Assembly (NCBI RefSeq): GCF_022568775.1
Contig: NZ_JAKZHW010000002.1
Span: 323,501 to 387,500 of the forward strand
Length of the DNA: 64,000 nt
Direction: 5' to 3'
Source of the DNA: Sphingomonas telluris
GTDB taxonomy: Bacteria; Pseudomonadota; Alphaproteobacteria; Sphingomonadales; Sphingomonadaceae
Shown: positions 22,258-30,571 of the stretch, piece after piece
Layout: every line of letters starts with the position of its first letter
How positions within the stretch are numbered: the first letter of the stretch is position 1
The notes under the pieces: model-generated
Databases searched by the model: none
Seen by the model: only the letters and a program-made list of their open reading frames with translations
What the model was told of the DNA's origin: nothing
Program-made: the position numbers and the translations under genes

Positions 22258-23004
22258 CTAGCGAAGCCCGCCGCTCGCGGTGAGCTTCTCGCCCGTCAGC
22301 CAACGTGCGTCATCGGACGCCAGGAACACGGCGATGTCGCCGATGTCGTCGGGACGGCCGGTGCGGCCGAGCGGCGTCTGCGCAATGGCGCCGGACTCGA
22401 ACTCGGACCCGATGACCCCAGCCGCAACCGAGCCCTCGGTTTCAACCACGCCCGGGTTGATGGCGTTAACGCGGATCTTGCGCGGGCCGAGCTCATTGGC
22501 GAGCACGCCGGTGATCGCGTCCACCGCGCCCTTCGTGCCCGTGTAGACGGCGGACTCGGGCATGAGCACGCTCGTGACCGCGGAGGAGATGTTGATGACG
22601 CTCGCGCCTTCCTTGAGGTGCGGAACGGCGGCCTTGGTGGTTAGCAAGGTGCCGAGCACGTTGACGTCGAACATCTTGCGATACTGTTCCTCCGTCGTCG
22701 TCTCGATCGGCGCGAACTCATAGACGCCGCTGTTGTTGACGAGGATGTCCAGCCGCCCGAATTCGTTCAGCGCAGTGTCCACGACGGTCTTCGCCTGCGC
22801 TTCGTTGGACACGTCGCCCTGGACCGCGACGGCCTTGCCGCCTGTCTCTGTGATGGCCTCGACCACCGCGTCGGCGCCCGACTTGCTCGATGCGTAATTG
22901 ACCACGACGGCCGCTCCCTCGGCGGCAAGCGCCTTGGCGATTCCCGCGCCGATGCCCTTCGACGCACCCGTGACGACGGCGACCTTGCCTGCAAGTTTCG
23001 ACAT
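22258..23004 (-). CDS. SDR family NAD(P)-dependent oxidoreductase
   Basis: 248 residues, a classical short-chain dehydrogenase. The cofactor motif is TGASKGIGAGIAKA (TGxxxGxG) near residue 12, followed by NNSG (near residue 88), the catalytic Ser in NISSA, the YxxxK motif as YTGTK, and NAINPG. The substrate cannot be predicted. The open frame starts at 23052, but ATG at 23004 gives the family start MSKLAGKVAVVTG. It is divergent from an ArsR-type regulator, with a 23-base dyad in the shared promoter region, so the regulator probably controls it. Confidence 0.9.
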   Translation of the reverse strand: MSKLAGKVAVVTGASKGIGAGIAKALAAEGAAVVVNYASSKSGADAVVEAITETGGKAVAVQGDVSNEAQAKTVVDTALNEFGRLDILVNNSGVYEFAPIETTTEEQYRKMFDVNVLGTLLTTKAAVPHLKEGASVINISSAVTSVLMPESAVYTGTKGAVDAITGVLANELGPRKIRVNAINPGVVETEGSVAAGVIGSEFESGAIAQTPLGRTGRPDDIGDIAVFLASDDARWLTGEKLTASGGLR

Positions 23005-23050
23005 TGTTGATTTCCTTCGATGGGTGGCAGCCGAGGGGCTGTCTTCTCCC

Positions 23051-23073
23051 ATAGTTCAGGAATATGGAACTAT
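23051..23073. promoter_or_regulatory. Dyad operator between SDR and ArsR genes
   Basis: ATAGTTC (23051-23057) and GAACTAT (23067-23073) form a perfect seven-base inverted repeat with a nine-base spacer, 47 bases before the SDR start and 37 before the regulator start. The size and the GTTC/GAAC half sites fit a homodimeric ArsR operator. Binding would cover both divergent promoters, giving joint control and autoregulation (inference). Confidence 0.55.
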
Positions 23074-23109
23074 TGAACCTGCGTTCAAGGCCCCCTATCT
23101 CGAAAATCG

Positions 23110-23445
23110 ATGAGGCCCTTGTTTCACCCCTCTTCGGAAGACCTCCGCCCGGAAGCGATCCTGCATGCGCTCTCGGATCCCGAGCGCGCGGCCATTTTCG
23201 CCGGAATAGCCGGGGCAGAATGCGTCCAGCGCTGTTCGGTGCTTGCGGACACCGGCGCGCGCATCATTCCGAAATCCTCTTTGTCGCAGCACTTCAAGGT
23301 GCTTCGCGAAGCCGGGCTCATCCGGTCCGAGCGGCAAGGCGTGGAGATGCGCAATTATTCGCGCTGCCAGGAGATCAACGACCGCTTCCCGGGACTGCTC
23401 CCCGCCATCATGGGCGCTTACGGACTGGGAACGGCGGCCGCCTGA
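23110..23445 (+). CDS. ArsR-type winged-helix transcriptional regulator
   Basis: 111 residues. The helix-turn-helix spans roughly residues 55-78 (SSLSQHFKVLREAGLIRSERQG), as in ArsR repressors. Cys38 and Cys42 (AECVQRC) precede the DNA-binding helix and a further Cys lies in YSRCQEI. These could form a thiol or metal sensor, but the classical ELCVCDL metal box is absent. It is divergent from the SDR gene, and the dyad at 23051-23073 is its likely operator. No strong ribosome site is visible. Confidence 0.8.
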   Translation: MRPLFHPSSEDLRPEAILHALSDPERAAIFAGIAGAECVQRCSVLADTGARIIPKSSLSQHFKVLREAGLIRSERQGVEMRNYSRCQEINDRFPGLLPAIMGAYGLGTAAA

Positions 23446-23578
23446 CCGGCTGGACTTCAGTGCGAGTGGCGGCGCCGGTATCCACTATTGTTGATTTGGG
23501 TTACGCGAACGGCCTCCGGGCGCGCGTTCGAGTCGCGTAGGGATATCGCGCCGGGCTCCCTCTGTTGCTGGAGTGCCC

Positions 23579-24496
23579 ATGTCTTTGCGTCCTGCGATCT
23601 TAGCGCTTTCCCTCGCTGTCGCCGTACCCGCCAGCGCCGCCGTTCCGCCTTACCCGGCCGCGTTCCACACGCAGGAAATCGAGACCAACGGTGCGACGAT
23701 CCACGTCCGTGTCGGCGGCAAGGGACCGGCGGTCGTGCTCCTCCACGGCTATGGCGAGACCGGCGACATGTGGGCTCCGCTCGCCGCCGAGTTGGTCCGC
23801 GATCACACGGTGATCGTCCCCGACCTGCGGGGGCTCGGCCTTTCCTCAAAGCCCGCCGGCGGGTTCGACAAGAAGACGCAGGGTGAGGACGTCGCCGGAG
23901 TGCTCGACCGGCTGAACGTCAAGCAGGCCGATGTCGTCACGCACGACATCGGCAACATGGTCGGCTTCGCCTTTGCGATGGAGCATCCGGACCGCGTCCG
24001 CCGCTTCGTGCTGATCGACGCTCCGGTTCCTGGCGTCGGACCGTGGGAGGATATCCTAAAGAACCCGCTGCTCTGGCACTTCCGTTTCGGCGGGCCGGAC
24101 ATGGAGCGGCTGGTGAAGGGTCGGGAGCGCATCTACCTCGACCGCTTCTGGAACGACTTCTCGGCCGACCCCAAGCATTTCGACGAGGCGAGCCGCGAGC
24201 ATTACGCGAAGCTCTATGCCTTGCCCGGAGCGATGCATTCCGGGTTCGAGCAATTCCACGCCTTCGACCAGGACGCGATCGACAATCGCGCCTGGCTCGC
24301 GGGCAAGGGCAAGCTCACCATGCCCGTCCTCGCGCTCGGCGGAGAAAAGAGCTTCGGCGACCAGATGGCCGTGGTGATGCGCGCCGGGGCGAGCAACGTC
24401 ACCGGCGGGATCGTGCCCGGTTCCGGCCATTGGATCATGGAAGAGAATCCGGCGGCCACGACCAGGCTCGTCGTCGATTTCCTGGCCAAGCCCTGA
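23579..24496 (+). CDS. Secreted alpha/beta hydrolase, epoxide hydrolase/dehalogenase-like
   Basis: 305 residues with a signal peptide ending near PASAA. The oxyanion motif is LLHGYGETGDMW. The nucleophile elbow is THDIGNMVG, with Asp in place of Ser as in epoxide hydrolases and haloalkane dehalogenases, and the catalytic His is in GSGHWIMEENP. It therefore probably opens an epoxide or displaces halide in the periplasm; the substrate is unknown. GGAG lies six bases before ATG 23579; an in-frame GTG at 23573 is less likely. The GGCT-like gene follows after ten bases. Confidence 0.85.
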   Translation: MSLRPAILALSLAVAVPASAAVPPYPAAFHTQEIETNGATIHVRVGGKGPAVVLLHGYGETGDMWAPLAAELVRDHTVIVPDLRGLGLSSKPAGGFDKKTQGEDVAGVLDRLNVKQADVVTHDIGNMVGFAFAMEHPDRVRRFVLIDAPVPGVGPWEDILKNPLLWHFRFGGPDMERLVKGRERIYLDRFWNDFSADPKHFDEASREHYAKLYALPGAMHSGFEQFHAFDQDAIDNRAWLAGKGKLTMPVLALGGEKSFGDQMAVVMRAGASNVTGGIVPGSGHWIMEENPAATTRLVVDFLAKP

Positions 24497-24506
24497 CGCC
24501 GTCGCC

Positions 24507-24848
24507 ATGCCGCTGCTCTTCTCCTACGGCACGCTCCAGCAGCCTGAGGTGCAGCGGGCCAACTACGGGCGGCTGTTAGACGGCGCGCCGGACGCGCTGG
24601 TCGGCTATCGGCTAGAAGCGCTGGCGATTACCGATCCGGAAATCGTCCGCGTATCGGGCAAGGCGGTCCACACGATTGCGCGTTACACCGGCGACCCGTC
24701 GGACCGGATCGAAGGCATCCGTTTCGAACTGACCGAGGCCGAGCTCGCCGCCACCGACCGATACGAAGTCGATGCCTACGCCCGCGCCGACGTCATCCTC
24801 GAAAGCGGCGCCCACGCCTTCGTCTATGTCGGCCTGGACCGCGCCTAG
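24507..24848 (+). CDS. Gamma-glutamylcyclotransferase (AIG2-like) family protein
   Basis: 113 residues starting MPLLFSYGTLQQPEVQ, the GGCT-like signature (YGTL) that binds the gamma-glutamyl group. The conserved acidic catalytic residue is probably in GIRFELTEAELAATDRYE. The family releases 5-oxoproline from gamma-glutamyl peptides such as glutathione. It may be cotranscribed with the upstream hydrolase (10-base gap). Its stop overlaps the stop of the convergent marC-like gene (CTAG). Confidence 0.82.
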   Translation: MPLLFSYGTLQQPEVQRANYGRLLDGAPDALVGYRLEALAITDPEIVRVSGKAVHTIARYTGDPSDRIEGIRFELTEAELAATDRYEVDAYARADVILESGAHAFVYVGLDRA

Positions 24849-25495
24849 ATGTGGCGCAGGCCGAAGAAATCGCTGATCCCGGTGAGGAGGAATTGCATCC
24901 CGATGCAAATGATGAGGAAGCCGAAGATACGCGTCATCGCATCTATGCCGCTCTGCCCCAGGAAACGGACCATTGAGCTGGCGGCGCGGAGGACCAGCAG
25001 GCAGATTCCGATGGTGATCACCATGCCGACTATGACAGCAACGTAGACGGCGACGAGGTCGTCCGGATGTACGCTCCTGATCTGAGGAGTGGCGGTCAGC
25101 ACGACTGAGATGGATCCGGGTCCCGCGAGACTTGGCATCGCGAGCGGAGTGAAAGCGATTTCCACTCGCTGCTGCTTGGCGTCGGGTGTTGCCGTCATTG
25201 GGGCGGCCGGTGTCGAGAACAGCATGCGAAAGCCGATGACGGACATGATCAGTCCGCCAGCCGTTCGAAGTCCGGGAATCGAAATGCGGAAGAAGTCGAT
25301 GATCGCCGTTCCCAGAAGCAGGAACACCACCAGGATTCCCAGCGCATAGAGACAAGCGAGCAGCGCCTGGCGATTGCGCGCTTTCCGATCCATCCCGGCC
25401 GTCAAAGCGACGAACAAGGGAGCGGTGCTGAACGGATTCATGATCGGCAGAAGGGCGCCGATCGTGAGCGCAATAGCTTCCTGGAATAGCTCGAT
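24845..25495 (-). CDS. MarC family integral membrane protein (probable AUC start)
   Basis: Five to six helices; the conserved MarC pattern PIMNPFSTAPLFVALT and PSLAGPGSI is present. The first usable ATG (25441) lies inside the first helix. Upstream the frame reads IELFQEAIALTIGALLPI, which matches the start of the second MarC gene in this window (MIELFSSALVTFLVI). No ATG, GTG or TTG precedes it, but ATC at 25495 stands six bases after GGAGG (25502-25506). I therefore annotate an unusual AUC start, giving 216 residues. MarC has no proven substrate. Confidence 0.7.
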   Translation of the reverse strand: MELFQEAIALTIGALLPIMNPFSTAPLFVALTAGMDRKARNRQALLACLYALGILVVFLLLGTAIIDFFRISIPGLRTAGGLIMSVIGFRMLFSTPAAPMTATPDAKQQRVEIAFTPLAMPSLAGPGSISVVLTATPQIRSVHPDDLVAVYVAVIVGMVITIGICLLVLRAASSMVRFLGQSGIDAMTRIFGFLIICIGMQFLLTGISDFFGLRHI

Positions 25496-25639
25496 GGGAG
25501 TCCTCCCCCGACTTGCGCCGTCCCGACCAAACTCGCGGAACCCTTTGCTTCCAATCGGGACCGGCCCCCCAAAAGCAGGTCAGAAAACCCGCACGTCAGT
25601 TTGGGCGGAACTCTGGCGAATCTCATCGATTCACTCCGC

Positions 25640-26059
25640 ATGACTCGCATCATCTTCCGCGACTTGCCGCCCGTTGCGACGGTCGAGCGCCAGCTTGCGC
25701 TGCACGCTCGCGAGCGCCTGTTCGACGATGATGTCGAGGAACTGCCCCACCTGATCGACGATGCGTCGGTCGAACTGTTCGGCATCACGCAGAGCGACAC
25801 CTTCTACTGGAAGCTGCCCGATCCGGTCCGCGCCCGTTTCGGCCGCGCCGAGTGGGAGGAGAATTTCGACGTGCTCGGCCACTACACTCGCGATCCGAAC
25901 GCACACTGGGGCACGTTCGACCTCGATCTTCGCTGCCCGGAAGGCGGCCGGCTGCACTGCGTCGAGGTGTTCGAGCGGCAGCTTATCTGCGCGCTCAACG
26001 GGCTTCATCCGCAAGCCGTCTTCGCGTTCGCCGAACGCAAGGCCGCCGAAGCCGCCTGA
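25640..26059 (+). CDS. Hypothetical protein, 139 residues
   Basis: I do not recognise the family. The protein is soluble and acidic, with no signal peptide or helices long enough to cross a membrane. It begins MTRIIFRDLPPV; conserved-looking segments are DTFYWKLPDPVRARFG and HYTRDPNAHWGTFDLD. ATG at 25640 is preferred over an in-frame TTG at 25601, though neither has a strong ribosome site. It lies 38 bases upstream of the glycosidase gene and could share its transcript. Confidence 0.55.
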   Translation: MTRIIFRDLPPVATVERQLALHARERLFDDDVEELPHLIDDASVELFGITQSDTFYWKLPDPVRARFGRAEWEENFDVLGHYTRDPNAHWGTFDLDLRCPEGGRLHCVEVFERQLICALNGLHPQAVFAFAERKAAEAA

Positions 26060-26097
26060 CCCTCGACCTGCGGGCCGCCGGGTGCATAAGTCGCCCG

Positions 26098-28002
26098 ATG
26101 CTCCAAGCGGTTATTCGATGTGCAATCCGGTTCCTCGCGATCGCCGCCTTCGCTGCGTGCAGCCCGGCCGTGGCGTCCCACCTCGTCACCGGCAACGGCT
26201 TCGGCTTCGCGGTCGTCGCACCTGAGCAGGGCGCGCTGACCAAATTCTATCCGCATCCCCACAGCTACGTACGCCCGGATCCTGCGAACCCACTCGGCGA
26301 GGGGATCGAGACGGCCAACTTCATCAAGTCGCTGAGTTGGGGCGGAAGCCGCGGCAAGGTCGCCGCGGACTATGTCAATGACTCACACGTCATACGCATG
26401 CGCGGCGCGACGGGCACCGCGACGGCCTTCATGCCCTTCGCTCTGAACCGTCCCGCGCTGATCATCTCCCGGGAAGACACGCAGGCCTCCGGCTGGCGCG
26501 CGCAGTGGAACCAGCCACTGCGATCCCGAGCAGCGCTGAGGAACGGCGCGCAGCTCTTGCGCTTTGAAGGGATCGACGAGCCCCTTCTGCTGGTGCCGCT
26601 GACAAGGAGCGGAAGTTCACGTTCGCCCGGCCCGCTGGCCGGGAGTTCGGCCTGGGCTCTAGTGCCGCTGGAGCGGGTGAGCGAAGCGCAGGGGGCCATC
26701 ACCGAACTCAACCGTTGGCGGGCCGGACTGTCGCCGCAGCAACTCTTGGAGCGCGAGCTCGCCGAGTTCGAACATTGGCGAGCCAGGCCTTCGGTGCATT
26801 TCAAGAGTGAACAAGAAAGGCACCTCTGGCGGCAAAGCGAAACCATGCTCCGCATTGCCCAGAGTCGCGAGCCGAACCGCTCCGGCCGTTATGGCAACGG
26901 CCTCATCGTCGCTGCTTTGCCGGATGTCTTCTCCACGCCCTGGGTGCGCGACATGGCCTGGGCGACGGTAGCCCTGATCCGCATGGGTCACCAGGCGGAA
27001 GCGCGGGCAGCGCTGCTCGCTTATTTCAATGCCCGGCCTACGGGAAAAATGCGCGCCGAGGTGAACGGCGCCGACTATCAAATATCGGTCGTGCGCTACT
27101 GGGGCGACGGAGCGGAGGAGCCCTTCTTCACGCAGGAAGGGAGCACCAACATCGAATTCGACAATTGGGGCGAAGTATTGTGGATGCTGGGCGAATATCT
27201 GCGCAAGTATGATGACCCGGGCGTGCTGGGGACCGCCACCTATCGCGGTCCGCTCTACGACAGCGCGCGCGATTTCATCGTGCAGCCGCTGATGGCGAAT
27301 ACGGAGAAATATGGCGACGGCCTGATCGTCGGCGCCGACACCAGCATCTGGGAGGAGCGGCAGAAGGACAAGAAGCACTTCGCCTTCTCGACGGCCATGG
27401 CGATAGTAGGTATCCGCGAGTTCGCCGACGTGGCGAAGCGGGCGGGCGACCCGCGGGCGCATGAACAAGCGCTCCAAGACCTGGCCCTTCTCGAAAGGGG
27501 CTTTGCCGGTGCCTTCATCCGAACCGGGAAGCTACGGGGCACGCTCGAGGACGGCGTGAAGAACGACATCGACGGCGCGCTCATGCCCATCATCAATTTC
27601 GGGGTCGTGCGCGATCCCGAAGTCGTTCGCGACGCGGTTGAGCGGATGGAACTGCTGAAGGTGGCCTCGGGGGGATATCGGCGGGTGCGCGGTACCTACA
27701 CGGACCCGAAGATCTTCGAATATTGGTACGAACAGCAGGAGTTCCTGTTCGTCGACTTCACATTGGCCGAACTCTACCGGCGGATCGGACGGTCTCGGGA
27801 GGCTGACGCGATGCTTGCTCGCATCGTCGACAAGGCAGCGGCCGACCACAACATCATTCCCGAAATGTACGTCGCCGTCCCGTGTGAGCTCTTTCCCGGA
27901 AAGATCGGCGATCCGACCGGCGCCATGCCGATGGTCGGGTACGGTGCCGGAGCGTTCGTCCTGCACGTGCTGGAACGCGAGGGCATGACATCAAAACCGT
28001 GA
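26098..28002 (+). CDS. Secreted GH15-like (alpha/alpha)6-barrel glycosidase
   Basis: 634 residues. The signal peptide ends near AVAS; an AAC before it is a weak lipobox. The N-terminal ~230 residues look like a beta-rich super-sandwich domain. The catalytic barrel has GH15-like motifs: STPWVRDMAWATVALIRMGH, SIWEERQKDKKHFAFSTAMA (the proposed acid Glu) and IIPEMYV (the proposed base Glu). The family hydrolyses alpha-glucosides such as starch-derived oligosaccharides, trehalose or dextran; the substrate is not predictable here. The frame is open from 25852, but ATG 26098 restores the signal peptide. No transporter or sugar regulator is adjacent. Confidence 0.72.
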   Translation: MLQAVIRCAIRFLAIAAFAACSPAVASHLVTGNGFGFAVVAPEQGALTKFYPHPHSYVRPDPANPLGEGIETANFIKSLSWGGSRGKVAADYVNDSHVIRMRGATGTATAFMPFALNRPALIISREDTQASGWRAQWNQPLRSRAALRNGAQLLRFEGIDEPLLLVPLTRSGSSRSPGPLAGSSAWALVPLERVSEAQGAITELNRWRAGLSPQQLLERELAEFEHWRARPSVHFKSEQERHLWRQSETMLRIAQSREPNRSGRYGNGLIVAALPDVFSTPWVRDMAWATVALIRMGHQAEARAALLAYFNARPTGKMRAEVNGADYQISVVRYWGDGAEEPFFTQEGSTNIEFDNWGEVLWMLGEYLRKYDDPGVLGTATYRGPLYDSARDFIVQPLMANTEKYGDGLIVGADTSIWEERQKDKKHFAFSTAMAIVGIREFADVAKRAGDPRAHEQALQDLALLERGFAGAFIRTGKLRGTLEDGVKNDIDGALMPIINFGVVRDPEVVRDAVERMELLKVASGGYRRVRGTYTDPKIFEYWYEQQEFLFVDFTLAELYRRIGRSREADAMLARIVDKAAADHNIIPEMYVAVPCELFPGKIGDPTGAMPMVGYGAGAFVLHVLEREGMTSKP

Positions 28003-28096
28003 CGGCCGGTCGAAGGCTTCGCCCGTCCGTCGACTGCCGCATGGAATAGGGTCCGCCCTCGAATAGGCGTATGATGCACCGCCTGGAGGAGGACGG

Positions 28097-29170
28097 ATGT
28101 CCGCTCGTCGCCTCGTTGCCATTGCCGCGTTCGGGCTCTCGGTCGCATGCCTGACGCGCGATGCGGGCGCCACCGCCGAGCCGCCCCGCATCAGCAAGCC
28201 GCGGCCCGCGCCCGACGTTCCGGCCGACGTCCCGCCGCTTCCGCCGGCGTACTTCGATCCGAGCCTCGCCATCGGCGGGCAGGACCTCAAGGCGCGGAAG
28301 ATAGAGACTCGCCTCAGCGTCGAGGTGATGGTCAACGGGACCGGGCCCTATCGTTTCATAGTCGATAGCGGCGCGGATACCTCCGTGGTCGGCCTCCGCA
28401 TCGCCCAGGGACTGCAGCTACCGGTCGGCCGGCCCGCGACGCTTCACGGGATGACCTCTCGCGACATCGTCGATCGCGTGAAGGTCGACCAGCTCACCTT
28501 GGGGACCGCCACCATCCGCAACCTCCTTCTCCCCGCGCTGAGGGAGGGCGACCTGGGCGGCGAGGGCATGATCGGCATCGACGCGCTCAGCCAGCAGCGG
28601 CTGATGATGGATTTCGAGAAGCGCACGGTGAAGGTGGAGGACGCCGCTTTGCCTGAGCGGAGCCTTCCCGGGGACATCGTCGTCATCGCACGGCGGCAGC
28701 GTGGGCAGCTGATCCTGACCCACGTCCGCGCTGCCGGCTTCCCGCTCGACGCGGTGATCGATACTGGATCCGAGATCACGATCGGCAATCTCGCTCTCCG
28801 CGACAAATTGATCCGCAAGAACCGCGACAAGTTCATCACCGTGCCGGTGACGGGCGTGACCGGCGAGGTCGCCAAGCTCGAGCTGGCGAAGATCGCGGAG
28901 CTTCAGCTCGGTCCGGTGACGCTCCACGATGTGCCGATGGCCTTCGCCGACGTGCCGCCGTTCAAGCTGTTCGGTCTGTCCGACCAGCCGGCGCTACTCC
29001 TGGGGACCGACCTCCTGGAATCGTTCCGGCGCATCTCGCTCGACTTCAAGGCCCGCAAGGTCCGCTTCCAGCTGCGCAGCTGCAAGACGCAGGGCGTCCT
29101 GATCAGCACGTCCCCGACCGCCTTCACGCGGCTCTCCTCGACCGGCACCCCGGACGTGTGCGGGCGTTAA
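28097..29170 (+). CDS. Secreted retropepsin-like aspartyl protease with two catalytic lobes
   Basis: 357 residues, ATG behind GGAGGAGGA. A signal peptide and Pro-rich linker (residues ~30-55) are followed by two similar lobes. Lobe 1 has FIVDSGADTSVV near residue 95, and lobe 2 has AVIDTGSEITIG near residue 225. Each has the D-S/T-G active-site motif, so one chain may form a pepsin-like bilobed site where most bacterial relatives need a homodimer. It acts in the periplasm or outside. The target is unknown. Confidence 0.78.
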   Translation: MSARRLVAIAAFGLSVACLTRDAGATAEPPRISKPRPAPDVPADVPPLPPAYFDPSLAIGGQDLKARKIETRLSVEVMVNGTGPYRFIVDSGADTSVVGLRIAQGLQLPVGRPATLHGMTSRDIVDRVKVDQLTLGTATIRNLLLPALREGDLGGEGMIGIDALSQQRLMMDFEKRTVKVEDAALPERSLPGDIVVIARRQRGQLILTHVRAAGFPLDAVIDTGSEITIGNLALRDKLIRKNRDKFITVPVTGVTGEVAKLELAKIAELQLGPVTLHDVPMAFADVPPFKLFGLSDQPALLLGTDLLESFRRISLDFKARKVRFQLRSCKTQGVLISTSPTAFTRLSSTGTPDVCGR

Positions 29171-29174
29171 GCCC

Positions 29175-29202
29175 AAACAGCTGTTTAACATAGGTCAAAC
29201 AG
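29175..29202 (+). promoter_or_regulatory. Palindrome and direct repeat upstream of the lipase-like gene
   Basis: AAACAGCTGTTT (29175-29186) is a perfect 12-base palindrome, and CAAACAG occurs at 29174-29180 and again at 29196-29202, 22 bases (two helical turns) apart. The region is AT-rich between two genes and ends 41 bases before the hydrolase start. It is a plausible operator, but the regulator is unknown. Confidence 0.3.
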
Positions 29203-29243
29203 GGTAATTCACTCGCACCCATAATCGAGTCGAGGAGTTCCCA

Positions 29244-30134
29244 ATGAGCGACGCAGCGACGAACCCGGCCACTGAGCAATGGCTCGACGGGACCGGAGGT
29301 CGGATCTTCACGCGTCACTGGGAACCCGCGGGAACCCCGAAGGCCAATCTCGTCATCTGTCACGGCGTGAACTCACACGGCGGGCAGTATGCGCGGGCGG
29401 GCGAGATATTCGCGGACCGCGGCTTTGCCGTCACCGCGCTCGACCTGCGCGGGCGCGGCCGTTCGGATGGAGAGCGCTTCTACACCGAAAGCGTCGACGA
29501 CTATGTCTCCGACCTCTCACTTGCGGTGGAGCTGGGCCGGTCGAAGCACCCGGACTTGCCGCTCTACCTGCTGGGTCATAGCGCCGGCGGGGTAACTTCC
29601 GTCGCGTATACGCTGGACTATCAGGACCGGATCGACGGGCTCATCTGTGAGAGCTTCGCCTTCCGCGTCTACGCTCCCGACTTCGCGCTGAAGGTGCTGG
29701 AGGGCGCCAGCCACATCGCGCCGCACGTCCACGTGCTCAAGCTCAAGATGGCGGACTTCTCTCGCGATCCGGACTGGGTTGCGCAGCTCGAGGCGGACCC
29801 GCTAACGCTCGACGAAGTGCAGCCGGTCCAGACCGTCGCTGCGCTCGCCCGGGCCGGCGAGCGGTTCGAGCGCGAGTTCGGGCGGATCACCCTTCCGGTG
29901 CTCATCCTGCACGGTACTGCGGACAAAGCGACGCGGCCCGACGGCAGCAAGCAGTTCTTCGATGAGGCGAACTCGGCCGACAAGACGCTGAAGCTCTACG
30001 AAGGCTATTATCACGACCTGCTGAATGACCTCGGCCGCGAGCAGGTCTTCGACGACATCACTGCATGGATCGACGCCAGGCTTCCGGCAAAGGCCGATGT
30101 TGCCATGCGGATGCCGGAGGTGCCTGCGGCTTAG
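29244..30134 (+). CDS. Alpha/beta hydrolase, monoacylglycerol lipase-like
   Basis: 296 residues without a signal peptide, so cytoplasmic. The serine hydrolase elbow is LGHSAGGVTS, the lid and oxyanion region is VICHGVNSHGGQY, the acid Asp is in LILHGTADKATRP and the catalytic His in EGYYHDLLND. This pattern matches serine aminopeptidase S33 / monoacylglycerol lipases, which cleave acyl esters of glycerol. GAGGAG precedes the ATG. The NTF2-like gene follows after 11 bases and probably shares the transcript. Confidence 0.88.
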   Translation: MSDAATNPATEQWLDGTGGRIFTRHWEPAGTPKANLVICHGVNSHGGQYARAGEIFADRGFAVTALDLRGRGRSDGERFYTESVDDYVSDLSLAVELGRSKHPDLPLYLLGHSAGGVTSVAYTLDYQDRIDGLICESFAFRVYAPDFALKVLEGASHIAPHVHVLKLKMADFSRDPDWVAQLEADPLTLDEVQPVQTVAALARAGERFEREFGRITLPVLILHGTADKATRPDGSKQFFDEANSADKTLKLYEGYYHDLLNDLGREQVFDDITAWIDARLPAKADVAMRMPEVPAA

Positions 30135-30145
30135 GAGGACGGCAG

Positions 30146-30571
30146 ATGCCCAACGACGACGTGCCTTTGGCCAAGCTCGAGCTGGCCTACCGCAACTGGC
30201 GCGAGAGCAAGGGCGGCAACTTCGAAGAGGTGCTCGACCTGTTCGACGACCAGATCGAAATGCATTCGGTGCTCGAGGAGCCGAAGCTCAATCATGAGCT
30301 GGCGAGGGTGCAGCGCTCCCGCGACGACACTCGCAACTATTTCCGCGAGCTCCTCGACAATTGGGAGATGATCGATTTCCCACAGGAGAAGATCGTCGCG
30401 GACGGGGACACGGTCGTGTGGATCGGCCGCTGCCACTGGAAGAACAAGCACGACCAGAGCGAGCTGAACACGCCGAAGATCGACGTCTGGACCTTCCGCA
30501 ACGGCAAGGCCGTCCGCTTCTTCGAGATGTTCGACAGCCTGGGCTTCGCGCGAGCCGCGAGCCTGCTCTAA
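30146..30571 (+). CDS. NTF2-like/SnoaL family protein
   Basis: 141 residues of a cone-shaped NTF2 fold: helix YRNWRESKGGNFEEVLDLFDDQIEM, then strands ending IDVWTFRNGKAVRFFEMFDSLG, typical for SnoaL-like small-molecule binding or isomerase domains. The ligand is unknown. AGGAGG before the ATG sets the start at 30146 rather than the longer frame at 30065. It follows the lipase-like gene by 11 bases. Its TAA overlaps the stop of the convergent oxygenase gene. Confidence 0.78.
   Translation: MPNDDVPLAKLELAYRNWRESKGGNFEEVLDLFDDQIEMHSVLEEPKLNHELARVQRSRDDTRNYFRELLDNWEMIDFPQEKIVADGDTVVWIGRCHWKNKHDQSELNTPKIDVWTFRNGKAVRFFEMFDSLGFARAASLL

Noticed and set aside
23498-23545. tRNA-like T-arm (GCGCG-TTCGAGT-CGCGT followed by a sequence pairing weakly with TATCC upstream)
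   Set aside because: The T-arm looks right, but the distance to the candidate 5' acceptor strand is too short for a D-arm and anticodon arm, and the acceptor has two mismatches.
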